64,000 bases of DNA. It comes from Bacteroidota bacterium. GTDB lineage: Bacteria; Bacteroidota; Bacteroidia; Bacteroidales; Paludibacteraceae. This document shows, piece after piece, positions 8,567 through 16,755 of the stretch; the stretch's first letter is position 1; every line of letters starts with the position of its first letter. The stretch is from contig JAEWAN010000033.1 in assembly GCA_023391625.1 (NCBI GenBank), positions 62,001-126,000 of the forward strand, given 5' to 3'. A program made the translations under genes and the position numbers. The notes under the pieces are model-generated. The model saw nothing but the letters and a program-made list of their open reading frames with translations. It was not told the origin of the DNA and ran no database searches.

Positions 8567-9583
8567 ATGAAAGACAGAATAAAAAAATTGTTGGATGAAA
8601 TAAACCAGCTATCAGCTGGAACCCCAGACGAACTGGAAGCTCTTCGTATAAAATATCTAAGTAAGAAAGGTGAAATTTCTCAACTTTTCAATGACTTCAG
8701 GGATGTTGCCAACGAAGAAAAGAAAGAAGTCGGACAGCTACTTAATCAGCTAAAAAGCACAACACTGGAAAAGATCAACACAATTAAAGAATCTTTTTCC
8801 CAGTCACAAAATAACAATCAAAACGAAGACCTGACACGCACTGCAGAGCCGATTAAATTAGGCTCGCGTCACCCTATTTCACTCATTCGGGAAGAAATCA
8901 TCAGTATATTCTCACGCATAGGTTTCACCATTGCCGAAGGACTGGAAATAGAAGATGACTGGCACGTGTTCAGCGCATTAAACTTCCCTGCCGACCACCC
9001 GGCACGCGATATGCAGGATACTTTCTTTATTGAACGGAATCCCGACGTATTGCTACGTACACACACGTCTTCCGTACAAGTACGTGTTATGACCGAGCAA
9101 AAGCCTCCTATCCGGATGTTATTCCCGGGGCGTGTGTACAGAAATGAAGCTATTTCCTATCGTGCCCACTGTTTCTTCCATCAGGTAGAAGGGCTGTATG
9201 TCGACAAAAATGTATCCTTTGCCGATTTAAAACAAGCTCTGCTATATTTTGCAAAAGAAATGTTTGGAGCCGATACAGAAATTCGCTTACGCCCATCTTA
9301 CTTCCCATTTACCGAACCAAGCGCAGAAATGGACATTTCCTGTTTCCTATGTGGAGGTAAAGGCTGTCCATTCTGTAAACATACCGGTTGGGTAGAAATT
9401 CTGGGTTGTGGAATGGTTGATCCGAATGTACTAAGAAGCTGTGGAATTGACCCGGATGTCTATTCCGGATATGCATTTGGTATGGGAGTGGAGCGTATCG
9501 CCAACTTAAAATACCAGGTAAAAGATTTACGTATGTTCTCTGAAAATGACACTCGGTTCCTGGAACAATTTGAACCGGCATAA
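8567..9583 (+). CDS. pheS: phenylalanine-tRNA ligase alpha subunit
   Basis: Charges tRNA-Phe as the alpha part of an alpha2beta2 enzyme. The 338-residue protein has the N-terminal coiled-coil arm (1-90) and the class II catalytic core. Visible motifs are HPISLIREEIISIFSRIGF, DTFFIERNPDVLLRTHTSSVQVRVM, motif 2 with VYRNEAISYRAHCFFHQVEGLYV, and motif 3 FGMGVERIANLKY. A cysteine cluster, CFLCGGKGCPFC, sits between motifs 2 and 3 and could bind zinc. pheT is not adjacent. The gene stands alone, bracketed by its own promoter and terminator. Confidence 0.97.
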   Translation: MKDRIKKLLDEINQLSAGTPDELEALRIKYLSKKGEISQLFNDFRDVANEEKKEVGQLLNQLKSTTLEKINTIKESFSQSQNNNQNEDLTRTAEPIKLGSRHPISLIREEIISIFSRIGFTIAEGLEIEDDWHVFSALNFPADHPARDMQDTFFIERNPDVLLRTHTSSVQVRVMTEQKPPIRMLFPGRVYRNEAISYRAHCFFHQVEGLYVDKNVSFADLKQALLYFAKEMFGADTEIRLRPSYFPFTEPSAEMDISCFLCGGKGCPFCKHTGWVEILGCGMVDPNVLRSCGIDPDVYSGYAFGMGVERIANLKYQVKDLRMFSENDTRFLEQFEPA

Positions 9584-9605
9584 ATAAACCTATTATTTTT
9601 TTTGG

Positions 9606-9639
9606 AAAGGACTGTTGAAAAATCAACAGTCCTTTTTTT
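9606..9639 (+). terminator. intrinsic terminator after pheS
   Basis: Stem AAGGACTGTTGA pairing with TCAACAGTCCTT around an A-rich loop, followed by a T-run. It begins about 20 bases after the pheS stop. Confidence 0.9.
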
Positions 9640-9927
9640 ATCATTATTTCTGGATTTATTAAAATTTTGCAGCACCGTAAAAAACAGGTCACAATATGCC
9701 ATCACTATATCTGACGTTAAACTAACACTCCCATCGACCTATATTCCCATTCGTATCTTTCTTGGAGAAAAGACATTGAATGTGAGATAAGTATTATATC
9801 ACACCAAATCAAAAACACTTAAGTACCTGACACCGCAAACCTGGGAAAATACAGTCTCTACACACAATCAGACAACAACAAGAAAAGGCAATCTTCCTAC
9901 AAAACCAGAGCCAAACCATTACTAACA
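9640..9927. other. intergenic stretch with no recognised feature
   Basis: About 290 bases between the pheS terminator and the terminator hairpin of the sigma factor gene. Short open frames occur on both strands but have no family resemblance and no promoter. I see no RNA gene signature. An undetected small RNA cannot be excluded. Confidence 0.5.
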
Positions 9928-9967
9928 AAACGGCAGAGGGAGCTTAAAAGCTCCCTCTGCCGTTTAT
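9928..9967 (-). terminator. terminator hairpin after the primary sigma factor gene
   Basis: A long perfect stem: AAACGGCAGAGGGAGCTT pairs with AAGCTCCCTCTGCCGTTT. It lies 16 bases beyond the sigma gene stop. Read on the minus strand it ends in a short T stretch, and on the plus strand in TTTATTTT, so it may act both ways. Confidence 0.8.
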
Positions 9968-9982
9968 TTTCAGGATAAGAAA

Positions 9983-10843
9983 TTACCCTAAATAAGTTTT
10001 TAATAATTTACTTTTAGAACTTGATCTCAATCGGCGAATAGCCTTTTCTTTAATCTGGCGCACACGCTCACGTGTAAGTCCAAATTCATCACCAATTTCC
10101 TCCAGTGTCATTTCAGGCACTCCAATACCAAAGAATTTTTTAATAATCTCGTGTTCTCTTTCTGTTAAAGTAGACAATGCACGATCTATTTCTTTAGAGA
10201 GTGACTCGTTAATCAACACACGGTCTGCATTGGGAGAATCATCGTTCACCATAACATCCAACAAGCTGTTGTCTTCTCCTTCTACAAAAGGAGCATCCAC
10301 AGAAATATGACGTCCGGAAACCTTCATGGTGTCCGCAATTTTTTCCACTGGAATATCCAGCTCATCTGCCAGTTCTTCTGGCGACGGACGACGTTCATTC
10401 TCCTGCTCAAACTTAGAAAAAGCTTTGTTGATCTTGTTTAGCGACCCAACCTGATTCAAAGGCAAACGCACTATACGCGACTGTTCCGCCAATGCCTGCA
10501 ATATAGACTGACGAATCCACCATACCGCATAGGAAATAAACTTGAAACCACGTGTTTCGTCAAATTTCTCTGCTGCTTTAATAAGCCCTAAATTACCCTC
10601 ATTAATCAAGTCTGGTAAACTTAATCCTTGATTTTGGTACTGTTTTGCTACAGAAACTACGAAACGTAAATTTGCACGTGTCAGTTTTTCCAATGCTGCC
10701 CTGTCACCGTTACGAATACGTTGAGCCAACTCAACTTCTTCCTCTACGGTAATAAGGTCTTCTCGTCCAATCTCTTGCAAGTATTTATCCAGCGATAAAC
10801 TCTCACGGTTAGTGATTGATTTTGTAATTTTTAGTTGTCTCAT
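9983..10843 (-). CDS. rpoD: primary sigma factor, RpoD/SigA type of Bacteroidetes
   Basis: The housekeeping sigma factor directing RNA polymerase to TTTG/TAnnTTTG promoters. At 286 residues it lacks region 1.1 and the large non-conserved insert, as usual for Bacteroidetes. Region 1.2 is at residues 16-35 (LSLDKYLQEIGRE). Region 2 includes LTRANLRFVVSVAKQYQNQGLSLPDLINEGNLGLIKA and the -7 recognition segment RGFKFISYAVWWIRQSI. Region 3 follows. Region 4.2 has TLEEIGDEFGLTRERVRQIKEKAIRRLR, the helix-turn-helix for the -33 element. A -7 element, TAATTTTG, lies at 10874-10867 on the minus strand, about 24 bases before the start. A hairpin follows the stop. Confidence 0.96.
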   Translation of the reverse strand: MRQLKITKSITNRESLSLDKYLQEIGREDLITVEEEVELAQRIRNGDRAALEKLTRANLRFVVSVAKQYQNQGLSLPDLINEGNLGLIKAAEKFDETRGFKFISYAVWWIRQSILQALAEQSRIVRLPLNQVGSLNKINKAFSKFEQENERRPSPEELADELDIPVEKIADTMKVSGRHISVDAPFVEGEDNSLLDVMVNDDSPNADRVLINESLSKEIDRALSTLTEREHEIIKKFFGIGVPEMTLEEIGDEFGLTRERVRQIKEKAIRRLRSSSKSKLLKTYLG

Positions 10844-10866
10844 TGATAAACGCGATAATTAGCCTG

Positions 10867-10874
10867 CAAAATTA
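10867..10874 (-). promoter_or_regulatory. -7 box of the primary sigma factor gene
   Basis: TAATTTTG on the minus strand fits TAnnTTTG, with a short leader to the ATG at 10843. The -33 element is not obvious. Confidence 0.5.
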
Positions 10875-11029
10875 CTTCTTTTTTTGGTCTTCACCATAAA
10901 AAAAGTATTAAAAATACAGGGCTTTTGTAAAAAACAGATAAAAAGCCACTATTGTTCTCCGCCGAGTAAAATGGCCTATAATTTATTCCTCCGGTAACCC
11001 TGTATGATTACCGGAAGAATAATGTTATG

Positions 11030-12532
11030 TCATTCACTCAAATTTACAGCATAATATGCCACTTTGCCGTTAGGATATACTCCCGCGATAAACAGAACCT
11101 TTTCCTGTTCTCCTTTATTCAAAGCAAAATCCACAACACGCTGCACGTCATCTACCGAACGAATCGTCTCATTATTTATCTTAAGAATTACGTAACCTGA
11201 TTTTATTCCTTGATTCTGGAACTTTCCTTTAGACACAGATTCCACCTGTATACCATGCGATAATCCTATTTTTTCAAGTGACTGCAGATCCAGTTCTTTA
11301 AACTTAGCTCCCAAAAGTTCCGATACATTCTGAGAACTTACAATTTCCGTGCTTCCCTGGCGGTTTTTAAGTTCCACCTGAATCTTTTTTACAGAGTTAT
11401 CCCTCAAAACTTCCACATATATAATGTCACCCGGACGATGACGACCTATCTGTTCCTGCAATTCTGCAACAGAACGTACCTTCGAACCATTCACATTATT
11501 AATAATATCACCGGATTTAATACCTGCTTTAGCAGCTGCACCCTTATCCAAAACATTAACCACATAAGCTCCATCCATTGCTTTGAGCCCCTCTTTTTTG
11601 GCAAATTCGCTATCTATATCACGAATTTCAACACCCAGAACTGCCCGTTGTACAGTACCGAACTGACGTAAGTCAGATACCACTTTGCTTACAATACTGG
11701 ACGGCACAGCAAAAGAATAACCGGTAAACGAACCCGTACGTGATGCAATAGCGGTATTAATACCCACCAGTTCGCCACGGGTATTTACCAATGCGCCCCC
11801 ACTATTACCCGGATTTACGGCAGCGTCTGTTTGTATAAACGATTCTATCTTCATATCCGCGTTCAGTATATTAATATTACGGGCTTTTGCACTAACAATT
11901 CCGGCTGTCACCGTAGAAGTTAGATTAAAAGGATTTCCTACTGCCAATACCCATTCTCCCACCTTCAGGTTATCGGAATCTCCAAAAGGAATTATAGGTA
12001 AATTTTCTGCATCTATTTTAATCAAAGCAATATCTGTACTCGGATCTTTACCAACCAAAGTTGCTTTAAAAGTTCTTTTATCATTCAGCGTCACTTCTAT
12101 CTCATTAGCATCGCCCACCACATGATTATTCGTAACAATATAACCGTCATTCGTTATAATAACCCCGGAACCGGCTCCTTCCTGCATAGGCATTTCCCGC
12201 TGTTCATTACGCAAACGGGGCTGTCCAAAGAAAAATTCAAAAAAAGGATCACGTGAATAAGGTATCTGCTGTACCTGAAGTTGAGTTTTGGTCTTTACGT
12301 GAACAACAGCATTTACCGACAACTCTGCCGCTAACACAAAATCCGTGTCCATTGCCGATGAAACACTCGTGAAATTGGCATAACCCTCTGGCAACCGGAA
12401 ATTATCCTGTTGAGCAATAGGAGCATTTTTATCTGCAGATTTATTATTTAAGACAACATTTGTGGTTGCAACACTCAAGCCTACGACAACCACCACTAAA
12501 GCTAAAGTTTTCCAAACATTTGACTTATTCAT
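11030..12532 (-). CDS. Do/DegP family periplasmic serine protease
   Basis: A periplasmic quality-control protease and chaperone, 500 residues. An uncleaved anchor or signal segment covers about residues 8-28. The trypsin-like domain carries the catalytic triad His137 (VTNNHVVG), Asp167 (STDIALIKI) and Ser244 (NPGNSGGALV). Two PDZ domains follow: the first around 290-375 (AVLGVEIRDI, GAAAKAGIKSGDIINNVNG) and the second around 395-490 (GIQVESVSKGKFQNQGIKSGYVILKINN). An insert rich in Arg, Gln and Glu (about 100-118) matches the LA loop position. The gene stands alone on the minus strand, about 185 bases upstream of the sigma gene in transcription order. No clear promoter was found. Confidence 0.95.
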   Translation of the reverse strand: MNKSNVWKTLALVVVVVGLSVATTNVVLNNKSADKNAPIAQQDNFRLPEGYANFTSVSSAMDTDFVLAAELSVNAVVHVKTKTQLQVQQIPYSRDPFFEFFFGQPRLRNEQREMPMQEGAGSGVIITNDGYIVTNNHVVGDANEIEVTLNDKRTFKATLVGKDPSTDIALIKIDAENLPIIPFGDSDNLKVGEWVLAVGNPFNLTSTVTAGIVSAKARNINILNADMKIESFIQTDAAVNPGNSGGALVNTRGELVGINTAIASRTGSFTGYSFAVPSSIVSKVVSDLRQFGTVQRAVLGVEIRDIDSEFAKKEGLKAMDGAYVVNVLDKGAAAKAGIKSGDIINNVNGSKVRSVAELQEQIGRHRPGDIIYVEVLRDNSVKKIQVELKNRQGSTEIVSSQNVSELLGAKFKELDLQSLEKIGLSHGIQVESVSKGKFQNQGIKSGYVILKINNETIRSVDDVQRVVDFALNKGEQEKVLFIAGVYPNGKVAYYAVNLSE

Positions 12533-12747
12533 ATTCTTTCTTTTTTAATTAATAATAACCCGGCACACATCGTTTTTATTAAACATACCGGAACAACTAT
12601 TTGTTCTTATCACTGACGAAATTAAAACAAAACACATACCGACCGCACAAATGCCCCTGGTTTCTTTTTTTATTTTAACAGTGTTAATTCTCACTTAACC
12701 TGTATTAACGAGAAGCCTCACACTGCATTAAAAAACATAAAACACAT

Positions 12748-12785
12748 AAAAAAAGGAGCTACCTCTTTGTCAGGTAGCTCCTTCA
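12748..12785 (-). terminator. intrinsic terminator after enolase
   Basis: Stem AAGGAGCTACCT pairing with AGGTAGCTCCTT around a seven-base loop. On the minus strand it is followed by a T-run, about 45 bases after the eno stop. Confidence 0.9.
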
Positions 12786-12827
12786 TATAAATACAAATTG
12801 TCTGTTTATTCTGTCAATTTGCCAGTA

Positions 12828-14117
12828 TTATTTTTTACTGTATTTTTTGTAACCATATACAGCCAAATCGCCCAATTCTTCTTCGATACGAAGCAATTGG
12901 TTATATTTAGCCATCCGGTCAGAACGGCTCAATGAACCTGTTTTGATCTGTCCAGAGTTAGTAGCAACTGCAATGTCAGCAATAGTTGCATCTTCAGTTT
13001 CACCTGAACGGTGAGAAGTTACTGAAGTATATCCTGCACGGTGAGCCATTTCGATAGCGTCTAATGTTTCAGACAAAGAACCGATCTGGTTTACTTTGAT
13101 AAGGATAGAGTTAGCGCATCCTAATTCAATACCTTTCTTCAGGAATTCTACGTTAGTTACGAACAAGTCATCTCCAACCAACTGGCATTTGTCACCGATT
13201 TTATCTGTCAACAGTTTCCAGCCTTCCCAGTCGTTTTCACTCATACCGTCTTCGATAGAATCGATAGGATATTTAGCAACCAATCCTGCTAAATAATCAG
13301 CCTGTTCTGCAGATGTACGTTTTGCACCGTTAGCACCTTCGAATTTAGTGTAGTCATAAACACCATTTTCATAAAATTCTGAAGAAGCACAGTCTAAGCC
13401 AATCATTACATCAGCACCTGGTTTGTAACCTGCCAATTCAATTGCTTTAATAATTGATTCCAAAGCATCTTCTGTTCCGTTCAAAGCTGGAGCAAAACCA
13501 CCTTCGTCACCAACAGCAGTGCTTAAGTTACGGTCATGAAGAACTTTCTTCAATGCGTGGAACACTTCAGCTCCGCAACGTAAACCTTCTTTGAATGAAG
13601 GAGCGCCCACCGGACGGATCATAAATTCCTGGAAAGCGATAGGAGCATCAGAGTGAGAACCACCGTTGATAATGTTCATCATAGGAACTGGCAATACGAA
13701 TGTATTGGTTCCACCAATATAACGATACAAAGGAACTTCCAAATATGCTGCTGCAGCTTTAGCTACTGCCAAAGAAACACCTAAAATAGCGTTTGCACCC
13801 AGGTTTGATTTTGTTTTAGTACCATCCAAAGCGATCATTTTCATATCGATAGCACGTTGTTCCAAAACACAAGTACCAATTAATGCAGGTGCAATTACGT
13901 TGTTTACGTTAGCTACAGCTTTCTGAACGCCTTTACCTAAATAACGTTTTTTATCGCCATCACGCAACTCGATTGCTTCATTTTCACCTGTTGAAGCACC
14001 AGAAGGAACAGCTGCGCGTCCCATAACTCCACACTCTAACGTAACATCTACTTCTACAGTAGGATTGCCTCTTGAATCAAGAATTTCACGGGCAACAATT
14101 TTTTCAATTTTACACAT
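12828..14117 (-). CDS. eno: enolase
   Basis: Converts 2-phosphoglycerate to phosphoenolpyruvate in glycolysis. The 429-residue protein has full length. Signatures seen are VAREILDSRGNPTVEVDVTLECG, GRAAVPSGASTGENEAIELRD, NIINGGSHSDAPIAFQEFMIRPVG, the catalytic Glu region VGDEGGFAP, the metal ligands in IGLDCASSEFY, SIEDGMSENDWEGW and VGDDLFVTN, and the catalytic Lys in ILIKVNQIGSLSETLDAI followed by SHRSGETEDATIADIAVAT. A strong -7 box lies upstream and a terminator downstream, so it is a single-gene transcript. Confidence 0.98.
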   Translation of the reverse strand: MCKIEKIVAREILDSRGNPTVEVDVTLECGVMGRAAVPSGASTGENEAIELRDGDKKRYLGKGVQKAVANVNNVIAPALIGTCVLEQRAIDMKMIALDGTKTKSNLGANAILGVSLAVAKAAAAYLEVPLYRYIGGTNTFVLPVPMMNIINGGSHSDAPIAFQEFMIRPVGAPSFKEGLRCGAEVFHALKKVLHDRNLSTAVGDEGGFAPALNGTEDALESIIKAIELAGYKPGADVMIGLDCASSEFYENGVYDYTKFEGANGAKRTSAEQADYLAGLVAKYPIDSIEDGMSENDWEGWKLLTDKIGDKCQLVGDDLFVTNVEFLKKGIELGCANSILIKVNQIGSLSETLDAIEMAHRAGYTSVTSHRSGETEDATIADIAVATNSGQIKTGSLSRSDRMAKYNQLLRIEEELGDLAVYGYKKYSKK

Positions 14118-14173
14118 TTTCGTTTGAATTGTAAGGATTTATAAATAAAACTTCACTCTTTCCAATTTTTGTG

Positions 14174-14181
14174 CAAAAGTA
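14174..14181 (-). promoter_or_regulatory. -7 box of the eno promoter
   Basis: TACTTTTG on the minus strand matches TAnnTTTG, 56 bases before the eno ATG. A TTG-containing segment lies about 19-22 bases further upstream as a loose -33 match. Confidence 0.6.
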
Positions 14182-14433
14182 CAATTTTTTTCTATTTCTC
14201 CATCAATATATTGACAAAAGAAAACAAGATTTTTGATTCCAAAAGCTATTTTATGATTACACAAATGCCACGTCATAATCATTTAAAGACATTCCGGACT
14301 TCACAAAAAACAAGGAACCAACAAACACAACTGAAATAGAAGCAGGTCTTATACATAAAACAAAGACAAAAACAGATAAGACTTTCCCTAAAAAAAGGGA
14401 AACACTTTAAACTATTTTTATCTGACAAAAAAA

Positions 14434-14476
14434 ATGAAAGGGTTGTCATGATTTATGACAACCCTTTCATTTTTTT
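14434..14476 (-). terminator. terminator of the SRP RNA-tRNA-Thr transcript
   Basis: A long stem, AATGAAAGGGTTGTCAT pairing with ATGACAACCCTTTCATT, flanked by A- and T-runs. It begins directly after the 3' end of tRNA-Thr on the minus strand. The symmetry would allow it to act on both strands. Confidence 0.9.
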
Positions 14477-14477
14477 G

Positions 14478-14551
14478 AGCCTCTTGTCGGATTCGAACCA
14501 ACGACCCCGAGATTACAAATCACGTGCTCTGGCCAACTGAGCTAAAGAGGC
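14478..14551 (-). tRNA. tRNA-Thr (anticodon UGU)
   Basis: The minus strand folds into a 74-base tRNA. The acceptor stem is GCCTCTT pairing with AAGAGGC. The D arm has AGCTCAGTTGGCCAGAGC. The anticodon loop TTTGTAA carries TGT, and the T arm contains GGTTCGAATCC. CCA is not encoded. It starts just after the SRP RNA end and shares its terminator. Confidence 0.96.
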
Positions 14552-14554
14552 GAA

Positions 14555-14651
14555 AGGTAAGCTGCCTACATCGCACCGCTACGACCTCCTACCCTTGCTG
14601 CGGTCAGGCCCTGGGGGAATTTAAAGGGAGCTGGTCGTGTAGGACTTACCC
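14555..14651 (-). ncRNA. ffs: signal recognition particle RNA, small bacterial type
   Basis: Scaffold RNA of the SRP, which binds Ffh. Read on the minus strand, the ends GGGTAAG and CTTACC pair, CCTACACGACC-type helices follow, and the apical core GGCCTGACCGCAGCAAGGGTA carries the Ffh-binding symmetric and asymmetric loops in their Bacteroidetes form. The length of about 97 bases is right for the 4.5S type. A perfect promoter precedes it, and tRNA-Thr follows without a terminator, so both RNAs are probably cut from one precursor. The exact ends are approximate. Confidence 0.9.
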
Positions 14652-14656
14652 GAATG

Positions 14657-14688
14657 CAAAAGTACTGCTTTTTACCATATCTTCAAAA
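14657..14688 (-). promoter_or_regulatory. promoter of the SRP RNA-tRNA-Thr transcript
   Basis: A perfect Bacteroidetes promoter on the minus strand: TTTTG at 14688-14684 (-33), 19 bases, then TACTTTTG at 14664-14657 (-7). Predicted transcription start is at about 14650, the RNA 5' end. Confidence 0.85.
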
Positions 14689-14754
14689 TTTTTATTTTAC
14701 ATTTTTTGAAAATACACAGTAGCACACTCATTTTCAGAAATTTATTTTTCATAA

Positions 14755-14783
14755 AAAAGCCGGATTATTTAATAATCCGGCCT
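14755..14783 (-). terminator. terminator after the DUF4465 gene
   Basis: Stem GCCGGATTATT pairing with AATAATCCGGC. On the minus strand it ends in TTTTTT, about 60 bases after the stop. Confidence 0.85.
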
Positions 14784-14838
14784 CAACATTGTATGAATAA
14801 CCTAAATATTATGGCGTTAACAATAGTAACTCATACAT

Positions 14839-15630
14839 TTATTTTTGAACTTCCTGTTTAAATTCGATATTATCCACGCAAACATACATCGGAGTATTCA
14901 CTCCATAATCACCTTTATCCGAAGAATCAAATGTAAACACAACCCGGTCTACTTCACCTAATGCACTGATATCAACTTTTACCCATGAATCTGAAATAAA
15001 TTTCTTTCCTTCACGGAAATCCGCCAGATAATAATCAACATAAGCAGTTTGCTTTGCATCTTTATAACCTGTTATAGAAACTTTAAACCAATCTCCCGCA
15101 TCAAATTTACGAGAGAAATCATTACCTTCCTTGATTGTACAATATGTATAGGTACTGTTAGTCAACAGGATATTTTTAATAGTCAAATAGCCATATTCGT
15201 TTTTAGGACATTCAAACGTTGCATCCTGTCCAAAAGCAAGACCGAATTTTCCTGACATGTTAGCCCCGCTTCCGGCAATACAACTATATTGATTTTCAAT
15301 GCCCGGAGTTTTCGTGTCGCCCAATGCTGAACAAGCAAATCCTAACCATGAATCGCCATACTCACCCGGAGTAAATTTATTTTTGAATACAGCTACTTCC
15401 GATTCAAATCCTCCGTAATAATTCTTTTCAATGACAGCAGGATCCCAGGATGCCGGTTCTTCCTTTAATTCCCCGGATAAATCCGATCCATTCCAATAAT
15501 TAATTGAACCTAAAGGAACATTTTCAAAACCGATCAAATAAGTCTTGGTTTCCGTTGTTTCCTTTTGACAAGACACAAAACCCAATGCAGTAATAAGAAC
15601 TGCACTTAATAACAATTTTTGAATTTTCAT
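14839..15630 (-). CDS. DUF4465 lipoprotein under cobalamin riboswitch control
   Basis: A 263-residue exported lipoprotein. The signal peptide ends in LGFVSC with the lipidated Cys near residue 21. The rest resembles DUF4465: the start FENVPLG, then WNGSDLSGEL, YYGGFESEVAVFKNKF, GDSWLGFACSALGDTKTPGIENQYSCIAG, and the end VFTFDSSDKGDYGVNTPMYVCVDNIEF. A beta-sandwich fold is likely. A cobalamin riboswitch lies in the leader, so the gene is expected to be expressed when B12 is scarce. That makes a role in corrinoid capture at the cell surface likely. From memory, surface B12-binding lipoproteins of gut Bacteroidetes (BtuH) are related to this family, but I cannot check it here. No btuB-type receptor is adjacent, which is unusual. 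Confidence 0.88.
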   Translation of the reverse strand: MKIQKLLLSAVLITALGFVSCQKETTETKTYLIGFENVPLGSINYWNGSDLSGELKEEPASWDPAVIEKNYYGGFESEVAVFKNKFTPGEYGDSWLGFACSALGDTKTPGIENQYSCIAGSGANMSGKFGLAFGQDATFECPKNEYGYLTIKNILLTNSTYTYCTIKEGNDFSRKFDAGDWFKVSITGYKDAKQTAYVDYYLADFREGKKFISDSWVKVDISALGEVDRVVFTFDSSDKGDYGVNTPMYVCVDNIEFKQEVQK

Positions 15631-15784
15631 TTTTTATTTTTTATACATTAGACAATTATTTTCAATCCATTCCAGGTATTATCCATAAAGGCTGAATATC
15701 TATTATTCTAAAAGAATTATAATAACAAGATAAAATAAAGGTAGCAATCTTTTTTATGCCATAACTCCCGAAAGCAATATAAAA

Positions 15785-15988
15785 ACTAGAAAATGGCAGG
15801 TTTTCTGACTTATTCCAGCTTATCTGAACGCCTTCCCAGACACATAGCCCAGTGGCAGAAGAATTGTTCAGCAGCATAAATCTTTCTATGAACAAAGATT
15901 GGAACTCACAGCAGCGGGTACTGTTCCGGATTCACACCGGATTCCCTTTTTCCGTCTTGCCGAAAAACAAGACCGACACCAAAATCGG
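15785..15988 (-). promoter_or_regulatory. cobalamin (adenosylcobalamin-type) riboswitch
   Basis: Read on the minus strand, the conserved cobalamin core is present in order: AAAGGGAATCCGGTGTGAAT, CCGGAACAGTACCCGCTGC with TGTGA, GCCACTGGG followed by GGGAAGGCG, and the B12-box-like segment AGTCAGAAAACCTGCC. A 5' stem pairs TTTGGT-region bases, and a side hairpin (GTCTTG with CAAGAC) is present. It precedes the DUF4465 gene by about 155 bases, which would hold the expression platform. A -7 box TATTTTTG (15998-15991) lies at the 5' end. Confidence 0.93.
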
Positions 15989-16100
15989 TACAAAAATAAC
16001 TATTTTTTAGGAAATAATACGATTATATTAAAATATCACTAAATAGTCCACACACTTACCCTTAACAAAGCATAGACCGGAAACTATTCTTTTAGCAATA

Positions 16101-16586
16101 TTATTGATGAGGGACACACGTCATTTCAAAACTTAAGGGTAACAATGTTTTTATGTTATCTATCTGATAAATATATTTCGTTCCGTACAGAAGCAACATC
16201 ACCTCCTTTTCAAACCGAACTTCCGACTCACGCATCACCTGACGACAAGCTCCACAAGGAGTAACCGGTTCTTCCAGGAAACGCCCATCCGTATATGCAG
16301 CCACAGCAATTGCTTTGACCGGGACATCCGGATATTGGGAATGTGCATAAAACAAGGCTACCCGCTCAGCGCACAAGCCCGAAGGGAAAGCGATATTTTC
16401 CTGATTATTTCCGGTTACTATTGTTCCGTTTTCCAACAAAACGGCTGCTCCCACACAAAAATGGGAATAAGGAGCATAAGATTTATAAACTTCTTCTTTA
16501 GCCCTTTCAACCAGGATTTGTAACTCCTTATCCAGTTCGTCCGGGACACAAACCCTTATTTTACTTTCTATTGATTTATATTGCAT
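16101..16586 (-). CDS. cdd: cytidine deaminase
   Basis: Deaminates cytidine and deoxycytidine in pyrimidine salvage. With the start at 16586 the protein has 161 residues, about the normal length. The zinc site is clear: CAERVALFYA (Cys-Ala-Glu, where Glu is the proton shuttle; His is replaced by Cys as in the tetrameric class) and PCGACRQVMRE with two Cys ligands. YAPYSHFCVGAAVLLENG and GNNQENIAFPSG are family signatures. A longer frame to 16685 exists, but its 33 extra residues are unrelated low-complexity sequence overlapping promoter-like boxes. The gene is transcribed alone. Confidence 0.94.
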   Translation of the reverse strand: MQYKSIESKIRVCVPDELDKELQILVERAKEEVYKSYAPYSHFCVGAAVLLENGTIVTGNNQENIAFPSGLCAERVALFYAHSQYPDVPVKAIAVAAYTDGRFLEEPVTPCGACRQVMRESEVRFEKEVMLLLYGTKYIYQIDNIKTLLPLSFEMTCVPHQ

Positions 16587-16688
16587 TTTTCCGTGTTTAT
16601 AGCTGCCCCCTCTTTCGTTCAGCTTATCAAATCTATATATTTCACTTCTATATAAATACAAATATAAATAATTATCTTTGTTCAAGGT

Positions 16689-16718
16689 TTTGATTTTACC
16701 TAATTAGTTATAATTTTG
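16689..16718 (+). promoter_or_regulatory. promoter of the GH73-LysM gene
   Basis: TTTG at 16689-16692, 18 bases, then TAATTTTG at 16711-16718. The leader is about 30 bases. Confidence 0.6.
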
Positions 16719-16755
16719 TGGATGAATCCAAAATATCGTAATCAAACTTCCTGAA

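Noticed and set aside
9309..9790. Frames on both strands at the pheS 3' end
   Set aside because: They are shadows of pheS and of its terminator hairpin; the intergenic remainder has no promoter or family match.
14524..14709. 61-codon plus-strand frame
   Set aside because: It runs over tRNA-Thr and SRP RNA and ends in their promoter.
15662..15895. 77-codon frame on the minus strand
   Set aside because: It lies inside the cobalamin riboswitch and its expression platform and has no protein-like features.
16587..16685. N-terminal extension of cytidine deaminase
   Set aside because: A Tyr/Leu-rich low-complexity stretch from the AT-rich promoter region, absent from the family.
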